NCBI GenBank assembly: GCA_017538365.1
Contig: JAFYIZ010000001.1
Coordinates: 1-62,706, forward strand
Length of the DNA stretch: 62,706 bases
DNA from: a bacterium
Lineage (GTDB): Bacteria; UBP6; UBA1177
Direction: 5' to 3'
Part shown: positions 52,701-60,443 of the stretch, piece after piece
Numbering within the stretch: the stretch's first letter is position 1
Layout: the number at the start of each line of letters is the position of its first letter
Translations under genes and position numbers: made by a program
The notes under the pieces: generated by a model
What the model was told of the DNA's origin: nothing
The model's input: the letters and a program-made list of their open reading frames with translations, nothing else
The model's database searches: none

Positions 52701-54839
52701 ATGAAAAAAAATGTGTTGTCTTTTGCAGCAATATTCTTTTTGCTTGCTTTAGTTTCATGCAACAAGGCAAATCCGTCGTCTGAAGAGGGGACGATTGCTC
52801 AGGAAACCACTCTTAAAGCGGTTATTGTAGGTATTCCCAACTCCGATTCTTCCGATCTGAAGGAAATCACAGACACTTTTTCGGTTGATCAGGAAAAAGT
52901 AGCGCTCCGTGCCTACTGGAATCCCAGAAAAGAAGGTTACAACGCAGAATATCTTTGGATAAATCCCGAAGGGAAAGTTGCATATTCCAAAAAGATGGAA
53001 ATGAAACCCGAATGGAAGCGTTCGCTTGTTTATTACAGAGGTCCGAAGCCGATGGCGGCCGGAAACTGGCGTTTAGATGTCATGGTAAACGGAAAACTTT
53101 ACGGAAAAACGACTTTCACGGTTGTCAGAGAACGCTCCAAAGTGCCTCTTGTTGCACAGATCGAGGCTTTCAACAGCGAAAAGATCACGCTCGAAGAGGC
53201 GCAGCTTCTGGCTGATAAAATCCGCTGCTTCGCAAACAAAAAGTGTACTGCTGAAGAGGCTGTTTCTGCTGTTTCGGCTGATCTTGGAAACAAAAAGACC
53301 GGTCTTGCGGTTTCGATTTTCAGAAATGCGGTCGTAACAGATATGGTGATCTCGTCTTCAGCTACTATTTCCGCTGCAATGAAAGAACTTACCGAAAAAA
53401 TCAAACCTGATGACGCAGTTACGGCATCGGTCGAGCTTTCGGTTCTTCATTCGCAGATGGAACTAAAAAATCCTTCCGAGCAGCTTCTAAACGCTAAAAA
53501 GAGAGCGGGAATGGGCTTCACACTTTCGAAAGACGGCAAAAGCGCTGCTATGCTTCCGGTTTACATCGTCAGAAACCAGATCGAAGACGGTGTCGGCGTA
53601 GTGCGTCAGCTCGCAGTCGATGCCGGACTTGCCGAACACGACTGGAAAAACGCGAAAATATCCGTTTTCATGACGCAGGATTTTGTCCTCAGCGAAAAGA
53701 TGGAGAAGGCTAAAGAGCTTGCATTCACGAGAAGCCGCGTTTATGTTGAAAACGTCACGAGACAGGATCTGATCGATGCAGTCAACAACTCATGGGGCTG
53801 GTATCTTAGAAACCAGATCACAGAAGGCGAGGAAGCGGGCAGATACATGTACACTTTCTTCCCGTCAAAAGATCTCGAACCGGCTGAAGACTGGGGGCTC
53901 AGAAACCTCAACGCTATTTTCGTTCTTGCAGAGATCGCTAAAGACCAGAAAGATCCTGTGAAGATCGCAAGCGTCAAAAAGGCGATTGATACCTTCGCAA
54001 GATTCATAAAAGAGGGTCACGGCGGAAAATGGCTCGACTGGCCTTATCAGCGCAAAGTCCACAGCATCGCCGGAACGGCGTTTCTTATGGCGGCTATGGC
54101 TGAACTCGAAGTTCCTGGCTACGAAGATACTATGAAACAGATGACCGATGCGATAATCTCTCTGCAGCAGCCCGACGGAAAACTTCTCACCGATTTCAAC
54201 GGAAAGCACCGTGATGTCGATCAGAACTACTACCCGGGCGAAACTCTTCTCATGCTTATGCGTTACTACAAGAAGACCGGATACAAACCTGCTCTCGAGG
54301 CGGTCGAAAAGGCGTTTCCTTTCTATCAGGCGTTCTGGAATAAAAAGGAAAATCAGCAGGGACCGTTCGTTCCGTGGCAGGCCCGCGCTTATCAGGAAGC
54401 TTACAGCGCGACTAAAAACAAAAAATATGCCGATTTCGTTTTCCAGCTTGAAGACTGGATGCTTAAAAAGTACAAACCGCTCGGCAGCGATGCAGAACCC
54501 GGCAGACAGGGCGCTCTCAGCACTCAGTTCGCTGGAACCGGCGTATATTCCGAAGGTCTTTCTGCGGCAACGAGACTTGCACGTGAAGTAGGCGACAAAA
54601 AGCGCTACGAAAAGTATTCCAAGGCTCTTCGCGGAATGATGGGATACGTTTTGGGACTTCAGTTCAAAGACGAAGACACCTACTGGGTAAAACGTCCCGA
54701 TAAAGTCAGAGGCGCGCTCAGCATGAGACCTGACAACGAAGAACTCCGCATAGATTCTACCTATCACGCAATTTCAGGCGTTCACTACACTTCAAAACTT
54801 TTCACTGACGAAGAGTGGAAAGCTATCGAATGGAAATAA
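52701..54839 (+). CDS. Large lipoprotein with alpha/alpha-toroid-like domain, function unknown
   Basis: A 712-residue lipoprotein (lipobox LALVSC). About 30-165 is a beta-rich domain (VALRAYWNPRKEGYNAEYLW, AAGNWRLDVMVNGK). A middle region follows with MGFTLSKDGKSAAMLPVYIV and GVVRQLAVDAGL. The C-terminal half (about 370-712) is helical with repeated Gly-rich and aromatic segments (GHGGKWLDWPYQRKVHSIAG, QQPDGKLLTDFN, VPWQARAYQEAY, TGVYSEGLSAATRLA). This is consistent with an (alpha/alpha)6 toroid as in glycan-active enzymes such as uronyl epimerases and lyases. I cannot name the family. ATG at 52701 follows a TGGAGG site; the pseudouridine synthase gene overlaps its end. Confidence 0.78.
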   Translation: MKKNVLSFAAIFFLLALVSCNKANPSSEEGTIAQETTLKAVIVGIPNSDSSDLKEITDTFSVDQEKVALRAYWNPRKEGYNAEYLWINPEGKVAYSKKMEMKPEWKRSLVYYRGPKPMAAGNWRLDVMVNGKLYGKTTFTVVRERSKVPLVAQIEAFNSEKITLEEAQLLADKIRCFANKKCTAEEAVSAVSADLGNKKTGLAVSIFRNAVVTDMVISSSATISAAMKELTEKIKPDDAVTASVELSVLHSQMELKNPSEQLLNAKKRAGMGFTLSKDGKSAAMLPVYIVRNQIEDGVGVVRQLAVDAGLAEHDWKNAKISVFMTQDFVLSEKMEKAKELAFTRSRVYVENVTRQDLIDAVNNSWGWYLRNQITEGEEAGRYMYTFFPSKDLEPAEDWGLRNLNAIFVLAEIAKDQKDPVKIASVKKAIDTFARFIKEGHGGKWLDWPYQRKVHSIAGTAFLMAAMAELEVPGYEDTMKQMTDAIISLQQPDGKLLTDFNGKHRDVDQNYYPGETLLMLMRYYKKTGYKPALEAVEKAFPFYQAFWNKKENQQGPFVPWQARAYQEAYSATKNKKYADFVFQLEDWMLKKYKPLGSDAEPGRQGALSTQFAGTGVYSEGLSAATRLAREVGDKKRYEKYSKALRGMMGYVLGLQFKDEDTYWVKRPDKVRGALSMRPDNEELRIDSTYHAISGVHYTSKLFTDEEWKAIEWK

Positions 54840-55504
54840 CAAAAGATCCCGAAATCATTTACGAAGACAACCATCTTCTCGTTGTCGTCAAACCGCAGGG
54901 GATCCCGGTTCAGAAAGCTGAATCTTCCAATGACGATTTTCAGAGCCTTCTCAAAGATTATCTCAAGCGGAAATACGATAAGCCGGGAAATGTTTTTTTG
55001 GGCATAGTCCACAGGCTCGATCAGCCGGTGGGCGGTGTCATGGTCTTTGCGAAAACTTCAAAAGCGGCGTCGCGCCTGAGTGAAGAGATCCGCCAGAACC
55101 TTTGGAAAAAGCAGTATCTGGCAGTCGTTGACGGCATTCCGAGAGAGAAAAAAGCGGTCATGGAAGACTACCTTGTCAAAAACGAGGAGAAAAACGAAGT
55201 ATATGTCTCCAAAAAAGGTGACCCGAAAGCGAAATTCGCCAGGTTGTCTTACGAAACGCTAGAATCGAAAAACGGCAGATCGCTGCTTGAAATAACGCTT
55301 GAAACGGGTCGTGCGCATCAGATCAGAGTCCAGCTCTCATCGCGCTCTCTCCCGATCGTAAATGACCACAAATACAATAAAAATTCCAAAAATATCAGCG
55401 ATATAGCTCTTTGGGCATATTCAGTCGAGATCATTCATCCCGTCACGAAGGAAAATCTCGTTTTCACAAAAGAAATGCCTGAAAATATGAAGAAATTGAT
55501 TTAA
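54830..55504 (+). CDS. RluA-family pseudouridine synthase
   Basis: Isomerises uridine in rRNA or tRNA. The 224-residue product has IIYEDNHLLVVVKPQGIPVQ, the catalytic HRLDQPVGGVMVFAKT (Asp in HRLD) and TGRAHQIRVQLSSRSLPIVNDHKY. No S4 domain is present, so it is the short RluA/RluC-catalytic type. ATG at 54830 overlaps the preceding gene's end by 10 nt; a GTG at 54815 is an alternative start. Its stop overlaps that of the convergent phosphatase gene by 4 nt. The target position is unknown. Confidence 0.9.
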   Translation: MEITKDPEIIYEDNHLLVVVKPQGIPVQKAESSNDDFQSLLKDYLKRKYDKPGNVFLGIVHRLDQPVGGVMVFAKTSKAASRLSEEIRQNLWKKQYLAVVDGIPREKKAVMEDYLVKNEEKNEVYVSKKGDPKAKFARLSYETLESKNGRSLLEITLETGRAHQIRVQLSSRSLPIVNDHKYNKNSKNISDIALWAYSVEIIHPVTKENLVFTKEMPENMKKLI

Positions 55505-55950
55505 ATGTAATTTTCCAAGAGAGCGGTGCACCCTTTCAGAACATCGTTCCAGGTAGAATCAAAATCGCCTGTGTACCACGGATCGGCGACATCGCGGTCG
55601 AGGTCTGCATAGTTGAGAAGAAGTTTTATCTTGTTTTCCGGGTCACCGCCGCAGATACGCGTCATGTTGCGGATATTTGCGCTGTCCATGCCGATGAGAA
55701 GATCAAATTTTGTGTAGTCGCCTGTATTCATCTGACGGGCTGTTTTTCCGGTGCATGCAATGCCGTGTTCGGCGAGTTTTCTTTTTGCAGGCGGATAGAC
55801 CGGGTTTCCTATCTCTTCGGTGCTGGTTGCGGCTGATTCAATCTCGAATTTATCCGAAAGACCCGCATCTTTCACCAGTTTTTTCATCACGAATTCAGCC
55901 ATCGGACTGCGGCAGATGTTGCCGTGACAGACAAAAAGTATTCTGATCAT
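55501..55950 (-). CDS. Low-molecular-weight protein-tyrosine phosphatase
   Basis: A 149-residue phosphatase. The P-loop CHGNICRS (CX5R-S) is at residues 8-15, and the general-acid region DPWYTGDFD near the C-terminus is intact. It is therefore probably active on phosphotyrosine or arsenate-type substrates. In many bacteria such enzymes regulate exopolysaccharide kinases. Here it is the last gene of the lolA-MMPL-ketosynthase operon, 10 nt after the ketosynthase stop. That neighbourhood is not typical for the family. Confidence 0.94.
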   Translation of the reverse strand: MIRILFVCHGNICRSPMAEFVMKKLVKDAGLSDKFEIESAATSTEEIGNPVYPPAKRKLAEHGIACTGKTARQMNTGDYTKFDLLIGMDSANIRNMTRICGGDPENKIKLLLNYADLDRDVADPWYTGDFDSTWNDVLKGCTALLENYI

Positions 55951-55960
55951 AGTTCCTCTT

Positions 55961-57166
55961 TTACTCAGTTTCCAAGCCGATCACCAGACATGCGTTCGCG
56001 CCGCCGAAGGCAAATGAATTTGAAAGGCAGATCTTTATTTTGTTGTCGGATAAATTGCTGTTTTTGCTTGCAAAATTGAGTTTCGGCATATCGTTGTCAA
56101 AAACTCCGTCCCATATCTGAGGAGGCAGTGTCGGAGCTGTTTTTCCGCGGTTTTCGGTTATCGCGAGCTGACATATCGCAAGTTCGAGTGCGCCTGCTGC
56201 TCCGAGCGTGTGACCGGTTATCGGTTTCGTGGTGGAGCAGGGCACCTTGCGGTTTCCGAAAACTGCGTTTATCGCAATGGCTTCCATCGAATCGTTGAAT
56301 TTGGTTCCGGTGCCGTGAAGGTTGACGTAATCAACTTTTTCCGGCGTTATTTTTGCGTTTGCAAGCGCTTTTTCTATCGCTTTTTTCGCTCCAGTTCCGC
56401 TTGGGTCGGGGGAAGTCATGTGGTGTGCGTCGCACGATTCGCCGTAACCCAGAAGAGTGATAGCGGGAAAGCTATTATCGAGAGGCTCTTTCGAAAGGAC
56501 GAAAAACGCCGCACCGTCACCCAAAGTTATGCCCGATCTATTTTTGCTGAAAGGGTTAGTTATCTTTTCCGAGATCGCTTCCAAAGAGGCGAAACCGTCC
56601 AAAGTCGTATCTGATGCGATGTCAATTCCTCCGGCAACGGCAGCGTCGCAGATGCCCGATTTTATGAGCTCTGCCGCTTTGATTATCGCTCCGGCACTTG
56701 ATGAACACGCTGTCGAAAATGTACATACTGAGCCTGAGAGTGAGTATTTTTCGGAAATGAAAGTCGAAACGTAGTCTGCGCCCTGCATTTCAATAGAGTA
56801 GTCTTCGGGAAATGCGCCGTTTTCAAAGTATTTTTTATGCCCTGCGAGCGAAAACTCCGTTCCGTTGTCGCACGATCCGACACATACGGCGATCCTTTTT
56901 TCTCCATATTTTTCTTTGGCTTTCTCGATGCTATCTTCTATCTGTCTGAGTGCCGCTTCTTCGATCCTGATTATTTTCATGTCGAATCTTCCGCTTGACG
57001 GTGTAAGGGTGTTTTCATCGATCCGTGCCGCGAAAAAAGTGCTTCCCGAGAATGTTTCATAGCGTTTTATCCCGCTCTGATCGCCTTTTATAAGGGAAGC
57101 CCAGAAATCTTGCGCGTTTTTTCCCGCTGCTGAAAAAATTCCCGGTTTTGACAAGTATATTTTCAT
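55961..57166 (-). CDS. 3-oxoacyl-ACP synthase-like ketosynthase (FabF-type)
   Basis: A 401-residue condensing enzyme. The full Cys-His-His set is present: FSTACSSSAGA (nucleophile), NLHGTGTKFND and TKPITGHTLGAAGALE. The C-terminal SNSFAFGGANACLV is typical of KAS II. The N-terminus (KIYLSKPGIFSAAGKNAQDF) is closer to ketosynthases of aryl-polyene/flexirubin-type clusters than to housekeeping FabF, judged by pattern and context. No ACP gene is adjacent. Its ATG overlaps the MMPL gene stop (ATGA). Confidence 0.88.
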   Translation of the reverse strand: MKIYLSKPGIFSAAGKNAQDFWASLIKGDQSGIKRYETFSGSTFFAARIDENTLTPSSGRFDMKIIRIEEAALRQIEDSIEKAKEKYGEKRIAVCVGSCDNGTEFSLAGHKKYFENGAFPEDYSIEMQGADYVSTFISEKYSLSGSVCTFSTACSSSAGAIIKAAELIKSGICDAAVAGGIDIASDTTLDGFASLEAISEKITNPFSKNRSGITLGDGAAFFVLSKEPLDNSFPAITLLGYGESCDAHHMTSPDPSGTGAKKAIEKALANAKITPEKVDYVNLHGTGTKFNDSMEAIAINAVFGNRKVPCSTTKPITGHTLGAAGALELAICQLAITENRGKTAPTLPPQIWDGVFDNDMPKLNFASKNSNLSDNKIKICLSNSFAFGGANACLVIGLETE

Positions 57167-59526
57167 TTTTTTGCTCCCGAAGTGTAGAAAAGTGCGGCTA
57201 AGTATGCGGCGCAAAGCCCTGTAAATATTGAGAAACCTATCAAGTGCACCGGCTGGAAGGAGCTCAGTGCGAGTGCGCCGAAAGAGACTATCGTCGTAAA
57301 GAAAGAGAGGAAAATCGCGAAGGGTTCAAGCCTTTTTTCGTTTTCGTCTTTCGTTTTTTCGTTTTCCTGCGTGTAGATGATGTAGTCAAGCCCGAGCCCG
57401 AAGACTAAAATGATCCCTGTTACCGAGAAAAATTCGGGATGCGTGGCAGTGGCGGCAAAGACTGCCGATGTTGCGAGTATCACGATGAAGGGTATCGAGA
57501 TTATCTTGAGCGCCTGCCTGGTGGAATAGAAAAAGCGCAGCACGATGAACATGAAAATGTATGCGGCTAAGAAGAATTTGAGCACTATCGTAGTCACTTT
57601 GTCGAGGTCAGAATTTATGTCTTCGACTTTGTGGACGAAATAGGTGTTTTCGTCTTCTTCGGCAAGGCTTCTGAAAGTTTTGGAATCTGCCTGAAAATTG
57701 GGGATAACTATCGAATAATATTTGTCCTTTATTTTGCCTAACCAATAGGATGCAAGTGCTTCCTTTACTGCAGCCGGATAGTCGCCGGAACTAAGCGTAA
57801 GGAGCGTTTTTTCGGCCTCTTTGAAGCTGTTTTTGAAGTTTTCAGCCGCATTTCCATCAAATTCCAGAGTCTCGAACTGAGCAGCAGACAAGGGAAGGAG
57901 TTTTTCGACCGCGGCGCGTGAACGCAACTGTTTTTCAAGCGACGGAATGAAGACCGAAGCCGACATCACCCCTTTGTTTTCTTTGTCTATGCTCTTGATC
58001 TTTTCGCGCAGGGCCTCTTCTTTTTTCAGCACGTCGTTTTCATCGAGACCGCTCACGATGAACCAGTTTACTGGAGCGTAGGATATGACAGAGTAAGCCT
58101 CTTTTTCGTTTTCAAGAAGCTCTCCCTCTTCTTTGTAGAGTTTTTTGATGTCGTTTTCTATGCCGAAATTCTCTCTGAAAGCAAAAATGAGTGCGATCGA
58201 AACGGCTACCATCACGCATATAGCCGCCTTTCCGTTGACTTTTTTGGCGAGTCGGAACGCATGCTCAAAAAGCGTGACTCCGCGTACTACTCTGTTTTTG
58301 GGAAGGGGAATGTAGGGGAATATCACGGTCGTTGTGAGGAATGAACTGACAAGCCCGGTGACAGAAAAGAGCGACATCTGCTTGAGCAGGTTGAACGGCG
58401 CGAATATCATGGCTAAGAAGCAGACGGATGATGAGATTATCGCCATCGTGAGCCCGGGGAGGAGCTTTTTTCTTATCTCCGCGCCTGAATTCAGGTTGGT
58501 GTTTCCCGAGGCGTGGACGAAGTAGTGAAGGCTGTAATCGATCGACGAGCCTATGAGCGAAGTTCCGAAAACGAGAGTCACAAGGTGGACTTTCCCGAAG
58601 ACTGCGAAAGTGAGTGCGGCGGCTGAAAAAAGTGAGAAAAATATCGAGAGGATAGAGAGCATTATCGGGGTTGCCGAGCGGAAGACAGCAAAGAGCATCA
58701 AAACGACAATTATCATTGAAATTATTGAAATTATTTTGATTTCTTCGGCAGCCGAATTGGAGCTTTTGTGGCTGTGGAAAGTGCCGCCAGAAACGACGCA
58801 GCGCGAGCCCGATTCAGCCTTTATCTTGCCGCAGGTCTCATATATCTCGCTTATTCCGTTATCCTTTGAAGCGAGAGCGGCGCCGGCAGGGGAGAGCTCT
58901 GTTTTTATCATGACATACCAGAGACCGTTTTTTTCCGCCGCGAGGACTCCGTCATGCGGTCTCATCGCCGTTCCCGAATTTTCCAAAACTTCCAGATATT
59001 TCTGAAGGTTATGCTCTGCAAGCATGAAGGGGTCACTGTCTAAGTTGTCAAGCGGTAGCATGGTGAAAGGGCTGTAAATTCTGGAAATCGCCTCCTGCGC
59101 AAAGTCTTCCGCTCCGCCGTTTTCTATCGCTTTTATCGTTTCGTCATCAAGAATGTCAAAGCGGTATTTGTGGAAGAAACCGGCGATCTCCTTGATGTCG
59201 ACCGCGTCTGTATTGAATAAGACCGAGACGAAATATTCGCTTTTGGAGAGCTTGTCGTAGATCTTTTCAGCTCCCGCCTTCGCCTTTTCAAAATCTTTGT
59301 CGGCGACAAGAACGATGGCGACTTTGCTCAGTTTTTTCATCAGAGTCTCGTTCGCTTTTTTCAGCGATTCTTCTTCGAAAGGCTTCGGCATCATGTTTAA
59401 AAGATCGGAATCCAGAGAGAATTTTCCGCTTTCATAAGTGTAGGATATCACTAATAAAACGATGACTCCGATATGAAAGATGAGCCAGGAGATGAGGAAT
59501 GTGCGGTCAGTCTTTTTTGAATTCAT
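57163..59526 (-). CDS. RND/MMPL-family exporter (aryl-polyene-cluster-like)
   Basis: A 787-residue inner-membrane exporter with the two-fold MMPL layout. TM1 is at about 10-30, a large periplasmic loop runs to about 255, then a helical bundle with GSSIDYSLHYFVHAS. The second half ends in a bundle with GLGLDYIIYTQENEKT. It resembles the predicted exporters of aryl-polyene and related lipid clusters. ATG at 59526 has AGAGGA upstream. It overlaps lolA by 20 nt and the ketosynthase gene by 4 nt. It probably moves a lipid made with the adjacent ketosynthase. Confidence 0.87.
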   Translation of the reverse strand: MNSKKTDRTFLISWLIFHIGVIVLLVISYTYESGKFSLDSDLLNMMPKPFEEESLKKANETLMKKLSKVAIVLVADKDFEKAKAGAEKIYDKLSKSEYFVSVLFNTDAVDIKEIAGFFHKYRFDILDDETIKAIENGGAEDFAQEAISRIYSPFTMLPLDNLDSDPFMLAEHNLQKYLEVLENSGTAMRPHDGVLAAEKNGLWYVMIKTELSPAGAALASKDNGISEIYETCGKIKAESGSRCVVSGGTFHSHKSSNSAAEEIKIISIISMIIVVLMLFAVFRSATPIMLSILSIFFSLFSAAALTFAVFGKVHLVTLVFGTSLIGSSIDYSLHYFVHASGNTNLNSGAEIRKKLLPGLTMAIISSSVCFLAMIFAPFNLLKQMSLFSVTGLVSSFLTTTVIFPYIPLPKNRVVRGVTLFEHAFRLAKKVNGKAAICVMVAVSIALIFAFRENFGIENDIKKLYKEEGELLENEKEAYSVISYAPVNWFIVSGLDENDVLKKEEALREKIKSIDKENKGVMSASVFIPSLEKQLRSRAAVEKLLPLSAAQFETLEFDGNAAENFKNSFKEAEKTLLTLSSGDYPAAVKEALASYWLGKIKDKYYSIVIPNFQADSKTFRSLAEEDENTYFVHKVEDINSDLDKVTTIVLKFFLAAYIFMFIVLRFFYSTRQALKIISIPFIVILATSAVFAATATHPEFFSVTGIILVFGLGLDYIIYTQENEKTKDENEKRLEPFAIFLSFFTTIVSFGALALSSFQPVHLIGFSIFTGLCAAYLAALFYTSGAKK

Positions 59527-60142
59527 CAAGTTCCTCTTGGGTAAGTTTTTCGGGGTGTTTCTGGTGCTCGAAAATATAACTCAGGCTGCCTCCGTCGGCA
59601 AGATAAATCTCAGCCATGAAAATCGAGACTGAGCCTTTTACGAAAGTTCCTTTCATGCTCATCGACTTTATCGCATAAGAGATGGTCTTATCTTTCGGAA
59701 CGAGGAGAGCTTCCCATTTTTCGGCGCTCACCGCTTTGAAATTCACCTTGAAATTCTTGTTTATCTCGGTCGCATTTCCTGCAAAAAGGGATGAAACGAT
59801 GTCGTTGACTTTAAGAAAAGTGTCGCTGTTGAGCATACTTTTCACTGTCTTTTTGCCCTTTGCATCGGTCGAGATCATGTAGGCATCGATTATCGCAACT
59901 TTTGACGGCACCGGCTTCAGCGTCTTCCAGACGACACCGTCTCTCGTGAGGATGAAAGTTCCCGAAGATTTCAAGCTTTTTTTGAGGGCGTTCGTCTTTA
60001 TCTGCGTGAATTCGCCCGTTGTGTTCTTGTATGCGGCCAAATGTTTGCAGATCGTCTCGAATGTGAGCTCTTCAGCCGGAAAAAGTGGAAGGATGGCGAA
60101 GATCATAACCAAAAAGATCAATATTCTTGTGCGTTTTTTCAT
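59507..60142 (-). CDS. LolA-like outer-membrane lipoprotein carrier
   Basis: A 211-residue periplasmic protein with signal peptide (ILIFLVMIFAILPLFPA). The LolA/LolB fold pattern is seen in CKHLAAYKNTTGEFTQIKT, SGTFILTRDGVVWKTLKP (typical LolA strand pair) and MSTDAKGKKTV. It ferries lipoproteins or lipids between membranes. Because it sits with an MMPL exporter and a ketosynthase, it may carry the cluster's lipid rather than lipoproteins; this is inference. ATG at 60142 has AGAGG upstream, preceded by short tandem repeats. Confidence 0.83.
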   Translation of the reverse strand: MKKRTRILIFLVMIFAILPLFPAEELTFETICKHLAAYKNTTGEFTQIKTNALKKSLKSSGTFILTRDGVVWKTLKPVPSKVAIIDAYMISTDAKGKKTVKSMLNSDTFLKVNDIVSSLFAGNATEINKNFKVNFKAVSAEKWEALLVPKDKTISYAIKSMSMKGTFVKGSVSIFMAEIYLADGGSLSYIFEHQKHPEKLTQEELDEFKKD

Positions 60143-60155
60143 GTGTGCCTCTGTT

Positions 60156-60281
60156 ATCACTTGTTTTTATCGCTTGTTTTTGTCGCTTGTTTTAATTTCC
60201 CAATAAGTGTGCTTCCCAACCTACTTCCCAACTTACTTCCCAACTCATGGGTGACACCGTGGGGGACATCGTGAGAGACAT
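60156..60281. repeat. Three adjacent short tandem arrays (13-bp, 12-bp and 12-bp units, three copies each)
   Basis: Array 1, 60156-60194: ATCACTTGTTTTT, ATCGCTTGTTTTT, GTCGCTTGTTTTA. Array 2, 60211-60246: GCTTCCCAACCT, ACTTCCCAACTT, ACTTCCCAACTC. Array 3, 60246-60281: CATGGGTGACAC, CGTGGGGGACAT, CGTGAGAGACAT. They fill the lolA leader region between lolA and the defence-type operon. No gene or clear promoter is seen in 60143-60309 apart from these. Confidence 0.88.
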
Positions 60282-60309
60282 TTAAGATATGCAAATATAA
60301 CATAATTTT

Positions 60310-60438
60310 TTATTCCAACTGTTTTCTGTAGACTGTATCTAATGTTTGTCCGATCTGGCCAATCTTGTTGCTGATGAACACATACTGAGTTCCTTTCGGA
60401 TCTCCGTCAATCAGATACGTTGTTACTGTCTTGCCCAT
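60310..60438 (-). CDS. 42-residue small ORF, possible remnant of a GIY-YIG-associated N-terminal segment
   Basis: An intact 43-codon frame: MGKTVTTYLIDGDPKG...TQYVFISNKIGQIG..., ending KQLE-stop. It starts 5 nt after the OLD-like gene stop on the same strand, so cotranslation is plausible; the ribosome-binding site is weak. The pattern KTVTTYLIDGDPKG...ISNKIGQ resembles, from memory, the first about 40 residues of a group of GIY-YIG nuclease proteins (K-T-I-x-x-F-L-I-D-G-x-P-x-G). It could be a decayed remnant or a real small protein. The match is weak. Confidence 0.5.
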   Translation of the reverse strand: MGKTVTTYLIDGDPKGTQYVFISNKIGQIGQTLDTVYRKQLE

Positions 60439-60443
60439 AGTAT

